DNA from: Thermoplasmata archaeon
GTDB taxonomy: Archaea; Thermoplasmatota; Thermoplasmata; JAGHBH01
Direction of reading: 5' to 3'
Length of the DNA stretch: 5,314 nt
Assembly: GCA_030673205.1 (NCBI GenBank)
Contig: DAOVJP010000121.1
Coordinates: forward strand, 1-5,314
Notes under the pieces: generated by a model
What the model saw: only the letters and a program-made list of their open reading frames with translations
What the model was told of the DNA's origin: nothing
The model's database searches: none
Translations under genes and position numbers: made by a program
Shown: positions 1 through 4,968 of the stretch, in pieces
Position numbering within the stretch: the stretch's first letter is position 1
Layout: each line of letters begins with the position of its first letter

Positions 1-874
1 CAAGCTGTTCCTTGAGCTGTTCGAGCGCGCGGGCTAGCAACGCGCGGGCCAATCCCTTTCGTCGGTACGGGCGGCGGACACCTATGTCGTCCGGGTAGCC
101 CCACGTCCGTCCATATTCCCGGTTCTCCTCCTCGTCTATGAAGCTCAACACCATCCCCGCCATCTCGTCGCCGTCCCAGGCAACCTGCCACAGCTCTGGT
201 TGGAACAGGGGGTCCTCCTTCCAGTTCTTGAATTCCTCGTCATTGTAGGGGCGGGCGCCCCAGTGATCCTGGAATATCTCTTCGTTCACCTTCCAGAGCC
301 TTCCATATTCTTCAGGGGGGACGGGACGGACCTCCAGGCCCTCGGGCAGCGGCAGATCGGGTATGTCATCCATGTTGGGCCGGAGCATCTCGAAGAAATA
401 GCGGGAGGGGGCATAGCCCTCGGCCTCCAGAAGAGAGACGAGGTCCTCCTCGCTGAGGGCGAGCCATATATCATACACCTTGGGCCTAGTGGGATGGCTT
501 GCTGCCTTTTCCCTCGATATTCCCTCTCCCCATTGAAGCATGGCCCTCCGTATCCCTCTCCCCCTCCATTCGGGTAGCAGATAGCTCTGGATATGATATG
601 TGTAACAATCGTTCCTCGGGAACCACCACACCCTTTGGAAACCGATCATCTCCCCCTCTGCCTCGGCCATCACCACATCTTCATAGGGGTCGCAGTTCAC
701 CAGATGGCGGAAGTCGCGGGCCACATCCTTCACCGAATAACGACACATGAGCCGGGCGGTCTTCTTGCATCCCTCCATCACCCGCACCATCTCCTGATGA
801 TCCTCCGGACCCTGGAAGTAGCGGAATGATAGGCCGGGGATGGGTGGGGGGTCTGGTAGAGATGGGGGGGACAT
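1..874 (-). CDS. Tandem double-GNAT N-acetyltransferase, C-terminus beyond window edge
   Basis: Probable acetyl-CoA-dependent N-acetyltransferase with two GNAT domains in one chain; the substrate cannot be read from the sequence. The frame is open for 291 codons from ATG at 874 to the window edge with no stop, so the C-terminus is missing. Domain 1 (about residues 15-165) has strand VVMAEAEGEMIGFQRV followed by the acetyl-CoA loop WRGRGIRRAML (103-113). Domain 2 (about 180 onward) has WQVAWDGDEMAGMVLSF, then IGVRRPYRRKGLARALL (264-280), a textbook Q/R-x-x-G-x-A/G motif A. Two such motifs about 165 residues apart match the duplicated GNAT layout seen in mycothiol-synthase-like proteins, which is a fold comparison and not a claim of that function. 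The N-terminus is proline-rich (SPPSLPDPPPIPG). No in-frame start lies close upstream and no clear ribosome site precedes 874, so a leaderless or short-leader transcript is likely. Confidence 0.88.
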   Translation of the reverse strand, partial: MSPPSLPDPPPIPGLSFRYFQGPEDHQEMVRVMEGCKKTARLMCRYSVKDVARDFRHLVNCDPYEDVVMAEAEGEMIGFQRVWWFPRNDCYTYHIQSYLLPEWRGRGIRRAMLQWGEGISREKAASHPTRPKVYDIWLALSEEDLVSLLEAEGYAPSRYFFEMLRPNMDDIPDLPLPEGLEVRPVPPEEYGRLWKVNEEIFQDHWGARPYNDEEFKNWKEDPLFQPELWQVAWDGDEMAGMVLSFIDEEENREYGRTWGYPDDIGVRRPYRRKGLARALLARALEQLKEQL

Positions 875-916
875 GGTAGGATGGAGAGGGGAGAGGCTAG
901 AAAGGTTTTGTGGGTC

Positions 917-1043
917 ATGGCTCCCTGCGCGGGTTTACTATCCCATAATACGTATATGCCACATGCAGACCCCAGCACATGCGCATCTCAGCGGTCACAC
1001 ACAAGGTGTTAGCCCAGAAAAACACCAAAAAACAGAAAATTGA
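917..1043 (+). pseudogene. Diverged, truncated copy of the promoter and 5' end of the gene at 1558
   Basis: Bases 917-1010 align with 1507-1605: shared blocks include GCGCGG, CATAAT, CATGCAG, GGTCACAC. By eye the alignment is about 70% identical, with small gaps only before the start codon. The copy keeps ATG at 963, and its first 16 codons read MQTPAHAHLSGHTQGV against MQALEHSHFRGHTRGV downstream, 9 of 16 identical with no indel. After that the similarity ends and the frame stops at TGA 1041-1043, giving only 26 residues. The TATA equivalent has decayed to TTTACTATC (934-942). It is best read as a relic of a partial duplication; a tiny expressed peptide is possible but less likely. Confidence 0.6.
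943..958 (-). promoter_or_regulatory. Weak candidate TATA region for the GNAT gene
   Basis: Reading the minus strand, CATATACGTATTATGG lies about 75 bases upstream of the GNAT start. Transcription from it would begin near 924 and leave a leader of about 50 bases. A second weak candidate, CCTTTCTAG near 899-907, would fit a leaderless start at 874. Neither is close to a good archaeal consensus. The first overlaps the diverged repeat copy on the plus strand, so its AT-richness may be inherited from that element. Confidence 0.25.
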
Positions 1044-1045
1044 AG
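1012..1045 (-). terminator. T-rich archaeal terminator after the zinc-ribbon gene
   Basis: Starting 33 bases past the stop of the zinc-ribbon gene, the minus strand carries runs of 4, 6 and 5 T within about 25 bases (TTTTCTGTTTTTTGG, then TGTTTTTC). Archaeal RNA polymerase terminates at such T tracts without needing a hairpin, and no strong hairpin is visible. The tract also separates this gene from the GNAT gene on the same strand. Confidence 0.55.
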
Positions 1046-1078
1046 GGGGTTAAGATATTGATATTGCACTGCCTCGTC

Positions 1079-1258
1079 TTAGAATCTCCTAGGAGGGCGG
1101 TGCTTCTGGAAGCAATCCCTGCAGTATACTGGCCTTCCCTCTGTGGGCTTAAAAGGCACTTCACATTCGTTTCCACAATCTGCGCACGTCGCTTTGTGCA
1201 TCTCTCTGGGTGCGCGGTTGTAGTCTCCACGTCCCTCATATCTTCCATTGCTGTTCAT
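1079..1258 (-). CDS. Small CxxC-x17-CxxC zinc-ribbon protein
   Basis: A 59-residue protein, probably binding one zinc ion. Four cysteines form CADC (25-28) and CRDC (46-49) with 17 residues between them. The linker carries the family-typical run VPFKPTEGRPVY, and the tail FQKHRPPRR is basic. This is the hallmark of the CxxC-x17-CxxC domain proteins, small archaeal and bacterial zinc ribbons of unproven function, often suspected of binding nucleic acid. The N-terminal 20 residues (NGRYEGRGDYNRAPRE) are Gly/Arg/Asn-rich and probably disordered, fitting an RNA-binding role by inference only. A third nearby cysteine (C32) is probably not a ligand. The ATG at 1258 is preceded 8 bases upstream by AAGGAAG, a reasonable ribosome site, and the stop is TAA. 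The next ATG (codon 20) would remove the Arg/Gly tail but keep the zinc ribbon. It is the only convincing gene in 1045-1400. Confidence 0.88.
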   Translation of the reverse strand: MNSNGRYEGRGDYNRAPREMHKATCADCGNECEVPFKPTEGRPVYCRDCFQKHRPPRRF

Positions 1259-1266
1259 ATTCGATT

Positions 1267-1273
1267 CTTCCTT
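1267..1273 (-). promoter_or_regulatory. Ribosome binding site of the zinc-ribbon gene
   Basis: AAGGAAG on the minus strand, 8 bases before ATG 1258. It supports the upstream ATG over the ATG at codon 20. Its presence implies a leadered transcript, unlike the leaderless-looking genes on either side. Confidence 0.5.
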
Positions 1274-1367
1274 TTTGTTTGTTTTGGGCTATTAGCGCCC
1301 TGTTGTGTGGGTGCCCGTCGCCAAGAAGGCGGTCTGTTGCATCCACATTGAGGACGGATAGAGAAGA

Positions 1368-1380
1368 GGTATTTAAAGGT
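1368..1380. promoter_or_regulatory. Symmetric TATA-like site (TTTAAA core)
   Basis: GGTATTTAAAGGT contains a palindromic TTTAAA core usable in either direction. On the minus strand, CTTTAAATA would start transcription near 1348 and give the zinc-ribbon gene a leader of about 90 bases. On the plus strand the purine-rich GAGAAGAGG before it resembles a BRE and would start transcription near 1401, inside the repeat array. Direction is unresolved. Confidence 0.4.
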
Positions 1381-1395
1381 ACTGGTGCGCGGAGA

Positions 1396-1538
1396 GGACA
1401 CTCTCTTGCGCTGGGTTAGGGGGCGGCGCTTTTCGCCGGTTCTATGGAGTGGTGCTTTTCGTGTGGGTCTTAAGGAGTTGTCACATTTCTCGCGCGGGGT
1501 TATAGAATGGCGCTTTCTTCGCGCGGATTTATATATCT
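1396..1538 (+). repeat. Degenerate tandem array of five ~28-bp promoter-like units
   Basis: Five related units can be laid out at about 1396-1424, 1425-1450, 1451-1478, 1479-1508 and 1509-1538. Each runs from a C/T-rich start (GGCGCTTTTCGCC, GGTGCTTTTCGTG, TCACATTTCTCGCGCG, GGCGCTTTCTTCGCGCG) through a G run to an A/T-rich end (TTCTATGG, TCTTAAGG, GTTATAGA, TTTATATAT). Spacing is 26-30 bp, so it is imperfect. The last unit ends in the TATA box of the gene at 1558, and the diverged copy at 917-950 matches this same unit. No protein-coding potential is seen here. Confidence 0.5.
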
Positions 1539-1605
1539 CATAATGCTTTTACGCCGCATGCAGGCCCTGGAACACTCGCATTTCCGTGGTCACACTCGCG
1601 GCGTG
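1507..1605 (+). repeat. Intact partner of the direct repeat at 917-1010
   Basis: This copy carries the good TATA box and the functional start of the amber-containing gene. The two copies lie about 590 bp apart in the same orientation with the zinc-ribbon gene between them on the opposite strand. Confidence 0.6.
1528..1536 (+). promoter_or_regulatory. Strong TATA box for the gene at 1558
   Basis: TTTATATAT is a near-consensus archaeal TATA box. Its centre (about 1532) is 26 bases before ATG 1558, so transcription should start at or next to the A of that ATG, giving a leaderless mRNA. This is the main reason for choosing 1558 over the in-frame ATGs at 1507 and 1543, which lie upstream of the predicted transcript. 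Confidence 0.72.
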
Positions 1606-2118
1606 AACATATCCAACATACTGGATTATGTGAAGAAGATGAGGGGGAGCGAGGGGATGGAGGAGATGCAGGAGGCGTTGAGACCGCATCTCCCGCTGGT
1701 ATCCCGAGAGGATTTTTGCATGAACGACACCGAGTGCTCTCCCGTATATTAGGACCTCCTCACCTTGGAAAGCACGTGCCATCTTATGGGGGGCGACCCG
1801 TTGGCACGGGCCGTGGAGATAGGCCGCTACGGGGCCAGCGACATAGGTTTTCTGAAGTTCTTCGTCCGGTTCGCCATGAACCCCAACAAACTGGCAAAGA
1901 AGACCCAGGAGAGCTGGAAGAACTTCTACAGTTTCGGGGAGCTGGAGACAGAGAATAATGAGCGGGGCAATATAGAGATCGCGTTGAAGGGCATGCCCTA
2001 TTTTTCCCTCTACGAACAGAACTTCCGCGGTGTCCTACAGGGAGTGATGGAGCTGACGGGAGAGAAAAATGCCAGTATAGAGATCGTGGACGAGTACTGT
2101 TATAGCATAAAGTGGTGA
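1558..2118 (+). CDS. V4R/TIGR02265-like domain protein interrupted by in-frame TAG at codon 65
   Basis: One reading frame runs from ATG 1558 to TGA 2118 (186 positions) with a single TAG at 1750-1752; there is no frameshift. The whole reads like one domain: a start GVNISNILDYVKKMRG, a middle segment PVY-x-DLLTLE, then GGDPLARAVEIGRYGA, a helix, WKNFYSFGELE, and a C-terminal strand EYCYSIKW. By memory this order resembles the TIGR02265/V4R group of small-molecule-binding sensor domains, but the match is moderate and the ligand unknown; the usual Cys-rich V4R end is reduced to one Cys. The part after the TAG (121 residues) has no ribosome site; TTG 1765 or ATG 1786 would be the only early restarts, and either would lose the N-terminal third. 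Either the TAG is decoded (pyrrolysine or suppression) or this is a recent pseudogene. It is followed 4 bp later by the membrane-protein gene, so probably co-transcribed. Confidence 0.65.
1750..1752 (+). other. In-frame amber codon within the gene at 1558
   Basis: Context is CCC GTA TAT TAG GAC CTC CTC ACC. The frames before and after are the same, and the protein on both sides looks like one domain. In that domain the position appears to be a variable, usually hydrophobic helix residue, by inference. None of the five other complete genes here ends in TAG (two TAA, three TGA, counting this gene's own TGA). That is expected of a pyrrolysine-using archaeon, though five is a small sample. Confidence 0.7.
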
Positions 2119-2122
2119 GCAT

Positions 2123-2731
2123 ATGCGCCCTCCTGCCTCCCTATCCCGCCCCCCGCAGGTCGTGTTCTTCTTTCCCTTGCTGGCGATGGGTCTTTTTCTC
2201 GTGTTGACAGCCGTGGCCATCTCCCTCTTCCAAGATCATTCATTCTGGCACAACTATCTCAGCGACATGGGCCGTCCCGGCCCTTCCGCCCCCTATTTCA
2301 ACATGGCGGTTGTGTTGACAGGTATCATCAACACCCCTTTTTTCCTGGTGACATGGAGATGGGCCGGGATGAGGGAAGGTGGTCGAGAGACGAAAATTAT
2401 CTGGACAGCCGCACTCCTTGCTTTCGCGTCCTGCATAGCTCTCACCGGGGTGGGCATATTCCCTTCTACATTGTCCATCCCGCACAACCTATCCGCATTG
2501 GGCTTCTTCTTCCTGGTGGCCGTGGCCATGGTACTCTTTTCCATCTGCGGGTTGAGAGAAAACAAGAGGTTGCTGGCCGCCTTTGGTCTCTGGTCTGCAC
2601 TCGTGGTGCTCGTTCTGCTCCTGCTCAACTTCACTTCCATGGGGCCGACACTGCAGAAGCTGGCTGTGGGGCATATACTGTTCTGGATGACGTGGTTCTC
2701 CTTGGATGAGAGGAAGAGATGGGCGGGGTAA
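2123..2731 (+). CDS. Six-helix integral membrane protein, DUF998-like
   Basis: A 202-residue protein with about six hydrophobic segments: roughly 12-35, 58-78, 93-113, 120-143, 150-172 and 177-194. After helix 1 comes HNYLSDMG (43-50), matching the N-x-x-S-D-x-G signature of the DUF998 family of archaeal and bacterial membrane proteins, whose function is not established. The second half keeps IPHNLSALGFF in helix 4, where the family commonly has a polar His/Asn pair. The C-terminus SLDERKRWAG is basic and probably cytosolic. ATG 2123 follows the upstream stop by 4 bases, with GGTGA overlapping that stop as ribosome site, so it is likely translated from the same transcript as the amber-containing gene. 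If that gene is read only to its TAG, ribosomes would stop about 370 bases before this start, which could reduce expression. No catalytic motif is visible. Confidence 0.78.
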   Translation: MRPPASLSRPPQVVFFFPLLAMGLFLVLTAVAISLFQDHSFWHNYLSDMGRPGPSAPYFNMAVVLTGIINTPFFLVTWRWAGMREGGRETKIIWTAALLAFASCIALTGVGIFPSTLSIPHNLSALGFFFLVAVAMVLFSICGLRENKRLLAAFGLWSALVVLVLLLLNFTSMGPTLQKLAVGHILFWMTWFSLDERKRWAG

Positions 2732-2806
2732 GTCCCCCTCCCTTTCCCTCCTCAAGGTTCATCTCCACTCGCAATCCTTATTACCCCCTATGGGCTATCA
2801 TGTCCC

Positions 2807-2811
2807 GGTGA
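2807..2811 (+). promoter_or_regulatory. Ribosome site that fixes the aminotransferase start
   Basis: GGTGA lies 5 bases before ATG 2817. The in-frame ATG 2790 and the far upstream ATG 2706 have no comparable site, and 2706 would overlap the membrane-protein gene. The 85-bp gap before the start also holds a C/T-rich tract (2734-2752) and a weak CTTATTA at 2777-2783 that could be a poor TATA box. Confidence 0.55.
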
Positions 2812-2816
2812 CCTCA

Positions 2817-3947
2817 ATGGACTTGGAAAACAACCTTTTCATGCTGCCTGGACCCGTGAAGATGCACCCTCGAGTGTTAGCAGCAATGGCCAAACCCGCC
2901 ATGGCGCATCGAAGCGCCGAGTTCAAGGCGGTGAACAAGGAGATAAAAGAGCTGTTGTACTATCTGTTCCAGACCAAACAACATGTTACGATTCTTTCGG
3001 GCTCCGGCACTGCGGGTTTGGACGCAGCCATAGGCAACCTTTTGCGGAAGGGCGACAAGGTGTTGAACATCACCAATGGAAAGTTCAGCGAACGGTTCAA
3101 CCTCGTCTGCAAGATATTCGCCGACCCTACTGAATATGCGGTGGAATGGGGCAAGGCTCCAGACCTGGACGAGGTGGCCCGGTTGCTCGAAGAGAACGAG
3201 TTCAAGGCCGTGACACTGTGTCACAACGAGACCAGCACCGCCCTCACCAACCCCGCGAAGGAGATAGGCGCATTGTGCAAGAAACACGGCGCCCTGCTCA
3301 TAATGGATGGAATAACCAGCGTGGGGAGCATAGAAGTGAGACCAGACGAATGGGGTGTGGACATCTGCTTAATGGGAAGCCAGAAGTGTATCGCCGCCCC
3401 CGCGGGTCTTGCAGGGTTGTGCGTGAGCGAACGGGCATACGGGATGCTCCACAACGAGGCCAGCTATTATCTTGATCTCAAGGCTCACATAGACAAGTTG
3501 GAGGAGAAGAACGACACACCCTGGACCCCTGCTGTGCCGTTGTATCTGGCGTTCCTCGAGGCGCTGCGCATGTTGAAGGAGGAGGGGCTGGAGAACAGGA
3601 TAGCTCGCTGCCACAGATTAGCGGAGGCCACCCGTGCGGCAGAGGCCGCCATGGGCCTGCGCTTGTTCCCTGACCCGAAATATGCCTCGGACACGGTTAC
3701 CGGCGCCTGGTACCCCGAAGGAGTAGGCGACGATATTCGCGGCCTGCTGCGGGACGAGTATGGGTTGTTCATCGCAGGTGCCCAGGCACACGTGAAGGGC
3801 AAGATGTTCAGGATAGGACACATGGGGATCGCACAGTTCACGGAACTGGCAGCGACCTTTGCCGCATTGGAGGCTGGCCTGTACAAGAAAGGGTACAAGG
3901 ACTTCGAGTTGGGTGCTGGCGTAGCCGAGGTAGTGAAGCGGATGTGA
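2817..3947 (+). CDS. Class V PLP-dependent aminotransferase (serine-pyruvate / aspartate type)
   Basis: A 376-residue cytosolic fold-type I aminotransferase of the alanine-glyoxylate / serine-pyruvate group, the usual length for the family. The N-terminus LFMLPGPVKMHPRVL is diagnostic. SGSGTAG (61-67) is the PLP phosphate loop, CHNETSTA (135-142) contacts the cofactor, D164 in MDGITSVG should pair with the pyridine nitrogen, and K190 in GSQKCIAAPAG is the Schiff-base lysine. R332 in FRIGHMG is the expected substrate-carboxylate arginine, so all key residues are present. Archaeal members are often broad-specificity and can transfer between aspartate, alanine, serine, phosphoserine precursors or glyoxylate; the true substrate cannot be read here. 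It sits 85 bp after the membrane-protein gene and may have its own start of transcription. Its TGA stop lies inside the first unit of the 22-bp repeat array. Confidence 0.93.
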   Translation: MDLENNLFMLPGPVKMHPRVLAAMAKPAMAHRSAEFKAVNKEIKELLYYLFQTKQHVTILSGSGTAGLDAAIGNLLRKGDKVLNITNGKFSERFNLVCKIFADPTEYAVEWGKAPDLDEVARLLEENEFKAVTLCHNETSTALTNPAKEIGALCKKHGALLIMDGITSVGSIEVRPDEWGVDICLMGSQKCIAAPAGLAGLCVSERAYGMLHNEASYYLDLKAHIDKLEEKNDTPWTPAVPLYLAFLEALRMLKEEGLENRIARCHRLAEATRAAEAAMGLRLFPDPKYASDTVTGAWYPEGVGDDIRGLLRDEYGLFIAGAQAHVKGKMFRIGHMGIAQFTELAATFAALEAGLYKKGYKDFELGAGVAEVVKRM

Positions 3948-4030
3948 GGATAGAATGGATAGGGTGTGGATGTTAGATGGATAGGGTGTGGATGTTAGAT
4001 GGATAGGGTGTGAGGATAGAATGGATAAGA
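3943..4030 (+). repeat. Four 22-bp tandem units spanning a stop and the next start
   Basis: Units lie at 3943-3964, 3965-3986, 3987-4008 and 4009-4030. Units 2 and 3 are identical to each other; units 1 and 4 are identical to each other over the first 19 bases (TGTGAGGATAGAATGGATA). All share the core ATGGATAGGG or close to it. Unit 1 holds the aminotransferase TGA stop; unit 4 holds the GAGG ribosome site and ATG of the next gene. Unit 1 therefore also carries a duplicate ribosome site plus ATG (3955), which opens a nine-residue frame (MDRVWMLDG) ending at TAG 3982-3984. Confidence 0.95.
4012..4015 (+). promoter_or_regulatory. Ribosome site deciding the FKBP-protein start
   Basis: GAGG, 5 bases before ATG 4021. 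It favours ATG 4021 over the in-frame GTG 3988, which would add 11 residues encoded by repeat DNA before the hydrophobic export segment. Confidence 0.55.
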
Positions 4031-4854
4031 GGACGGAGAAGAGATTCATCACATTCCTGGCCGCCGCCATCATCATCTCTGTCTTACTAGCCTCCCTTTC
4101 TCTACCAACCACGAACGTCGGGCCCGAAAAGAAGGAGAAGCATGAGGAGGAAGGCCCACCGGATGATCTGGGGGTGGACATAGGATATCTAGACGATACA
4201 CGACAGGGCGAGAATTATACGTGGACCGCTCTTATTTCCAGCACCTATGACATGGGCGTTCTGTGGGTGGACAACACCGGCAACAAGAGCGATGTCTACA
4301 CCATAAACGTCACCGAGACCCCAGAGGGATGGAGCGTGTCCCAGGACAAACGTACCGTGGAGGTCAATCCAGAGGAGGATCTGGGCGTGGTGCTGCTCAC
4401 CTATAACGTGCCGTCCGGCGCCTCCGGCACACATCCCGTGAACATAAGCGTGGAGAGCCAGACCGATCACCGAGTGCACATGGAGATGACCATACTCTGC
4501 GAGGTGGAGGGAACAGGGGAGGAGACGACGATGATCGCGGACACCATCATGGTGGATTACAGCCTCACCGACGATAATGGAACAGCGTTGGATGAGGGGT
4601 CGCTTCCCGTCACTGCAGGGGAGATATATGTGGGCCAAGCAAAACAACTTGGATACATAGACGGGTTCTACCTAGCTACCCTGGGCTTGCGACTACCGTT
4701 CCTCGGCGCCGGAGGGGAGACCAAGGTTGCCCGACTGCCCCCTGCGCTGGCCTATGGAGAAAAGACCCAGGAAGATGGAGGGCACGAGTTGGGGGGAGTG
4801 ACACTCCTCTTCACCATAACCGTGACAGCCGACATCCCCGACCCTGGCCTATGA
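4021..4854 (+). CDS. Membrane-anchored extracytoplasmic protein: NEW3-like domain plus FKBP-type prolyl isomerase
   Basis: A 277-residue protein. Residues 1-8 are basic and 9-29 hydrophobic, a signal anchor or signal peptide, followed by a charged linker (KEKHEEEGPPDD). Residues about 55-162 form a beta-rich module with NTGNKSDVYTINVTETPEGWSV split around 85-106 and VPSGASGTHPVNISV (130-144), the pattern of NEW3/CARDB-type surface domains. Residues about 172-272 resemble FKBP: Y180, D191 (equivalent to Asp37 of FKBP12), YIDGF (212-216, Phe in place of Trp59), LPPALAYG (239-246, Tyr245 matching Tyr82) and LLFTITV (262-268). Most pocket residues are kept, so prolyl cis-trans isomerase activity is plausible, acting outside the membrane on exported proteins. 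N-x-T/S sites occur mainly in the N-terminal two thirds (N65, N88, N96, N141, N186), compatible with archaeal N-glycosylation. The start lies in the 22-bp repeat array. Function beyond folding help is unknown. Confidence 0.85.
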   Translation: MDKRTEKRFITFLAAAIIISVLLASLSLPTTNVGPEKKEKHEEEGPPDDLGVDIGYLDDTRQGENYTWTALISSTYDMGVLWVDNTGNKSDVYTINVTETPEGWSVSQDKRTVEVNPEEDLGVVLLTYNVPSGASGTHPVNISVESQTDHRVHMEMTILCEVEGTGEETTMIADTIMVDYSLTDDNGTALDEGSLPVTAGEIYVGQAKQLGYIDGFYLATLGLRLPFLGAGGETKVARLPPALAYGEKTQEDGGHELGGVTLLFTITVTADIPDPGL

Positions 4855-4879
4855 ACTTGGTGGTCTGGAAGAGAGGAGG

Positions 4880-4927
4880 GACGTTGGGAGGGGGAGATGT
4901 TGGGAGGGGGAGATGTTGGGAGGAGGG
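4880..4927 (+). repeat. Three 16-bp G-rich tandem units with G-quadruplex potential
   Basis: Units at 4880-4895, 4896-4911 and 4912-4927 follow GAYGTTGGGAGGGGGA; the third ends GGAGGG instead. The stretch holds at least seven runs of three or more G separated by 1-7 bases, satisfying the usual G-quadruplex pattern on the plus (non-template) strand. It sits between the FKBP gene and the TATA box of xth, so it could affect read-through or BRE/TFB contact, though that is inference. Confidence 0.9.
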
Positions 4928-4930
4928 CAC

Positions 4931-4940
4931 AAATATTATA
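4931..4940 (+). promoter_or_regulatory. TATA box of xth
   Basis: AAATATTATA stands out in GC-rich surroundings. Its centre is about 33 bases before ATG 4969, which predicts transcription starting near 4962 and a leader of only a few bases. The xth gene thus has its own promoter despite the same-strand neighbour. Confidence 0.65.
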
Positions 4941-4968
4941 CAAGCGGCGGCCATCCTCCGCCGATACC

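Noticed and set aside
200..829. Several plus-strand frames of 78-125 codons
   Set aside because: They are antisense to the double-GNAT gene, whose frame is open throughout and has recognisable motifs.
1086..1095. CTCCTAGGAG palindrome as an operator
   Set aside because: It lies inside the last codons of the zinc-ribbon gene (PPRR) and is short enough to be chance.
1040..1351. 103-codon plus-strand frame opposite the zinc-ribbon gene
   Set aside because: Cys/Leu/Val-rich composition without domain signature, no promoter fit, and it is antisense to a gene with a clear Cys motif.
1507..1557. ATG 1507 or 1543 as start of the amber-containing gene
   Set aside because: Both lie upstream of the transcript start predicted from the TATA box at 1528-1536; 1507 lies within the repeat array.
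1753..2118. Separate second gene after the TAG
   Set aside because: Same frame as the upstream part, no ribosome site before TTG 1765 or ATG 1786, and the domain would begin mid-fold; one interrupted gene is simpler, though re-initiation is not excluded.
2706..2816. N-terminal extension of the aminotransferase to ATG 2706
   Set aside because: The extra residues do not resemble the family, overlap the membrane-protein gene and lack a ribosome site.
3943..4030. CRISPR array
   Set aside because: Units of 22 bp abut without spacers, so this is a simple tandem repeat.
3618..4181. 187-codon minus-strand frame across the aminotransferase end and the 22-bp repeat
   Set aside because: It includes a low-complexity repeat translation (HPIHLTSTPYPSN), lies opposite two well-supported genes and shows no domain.
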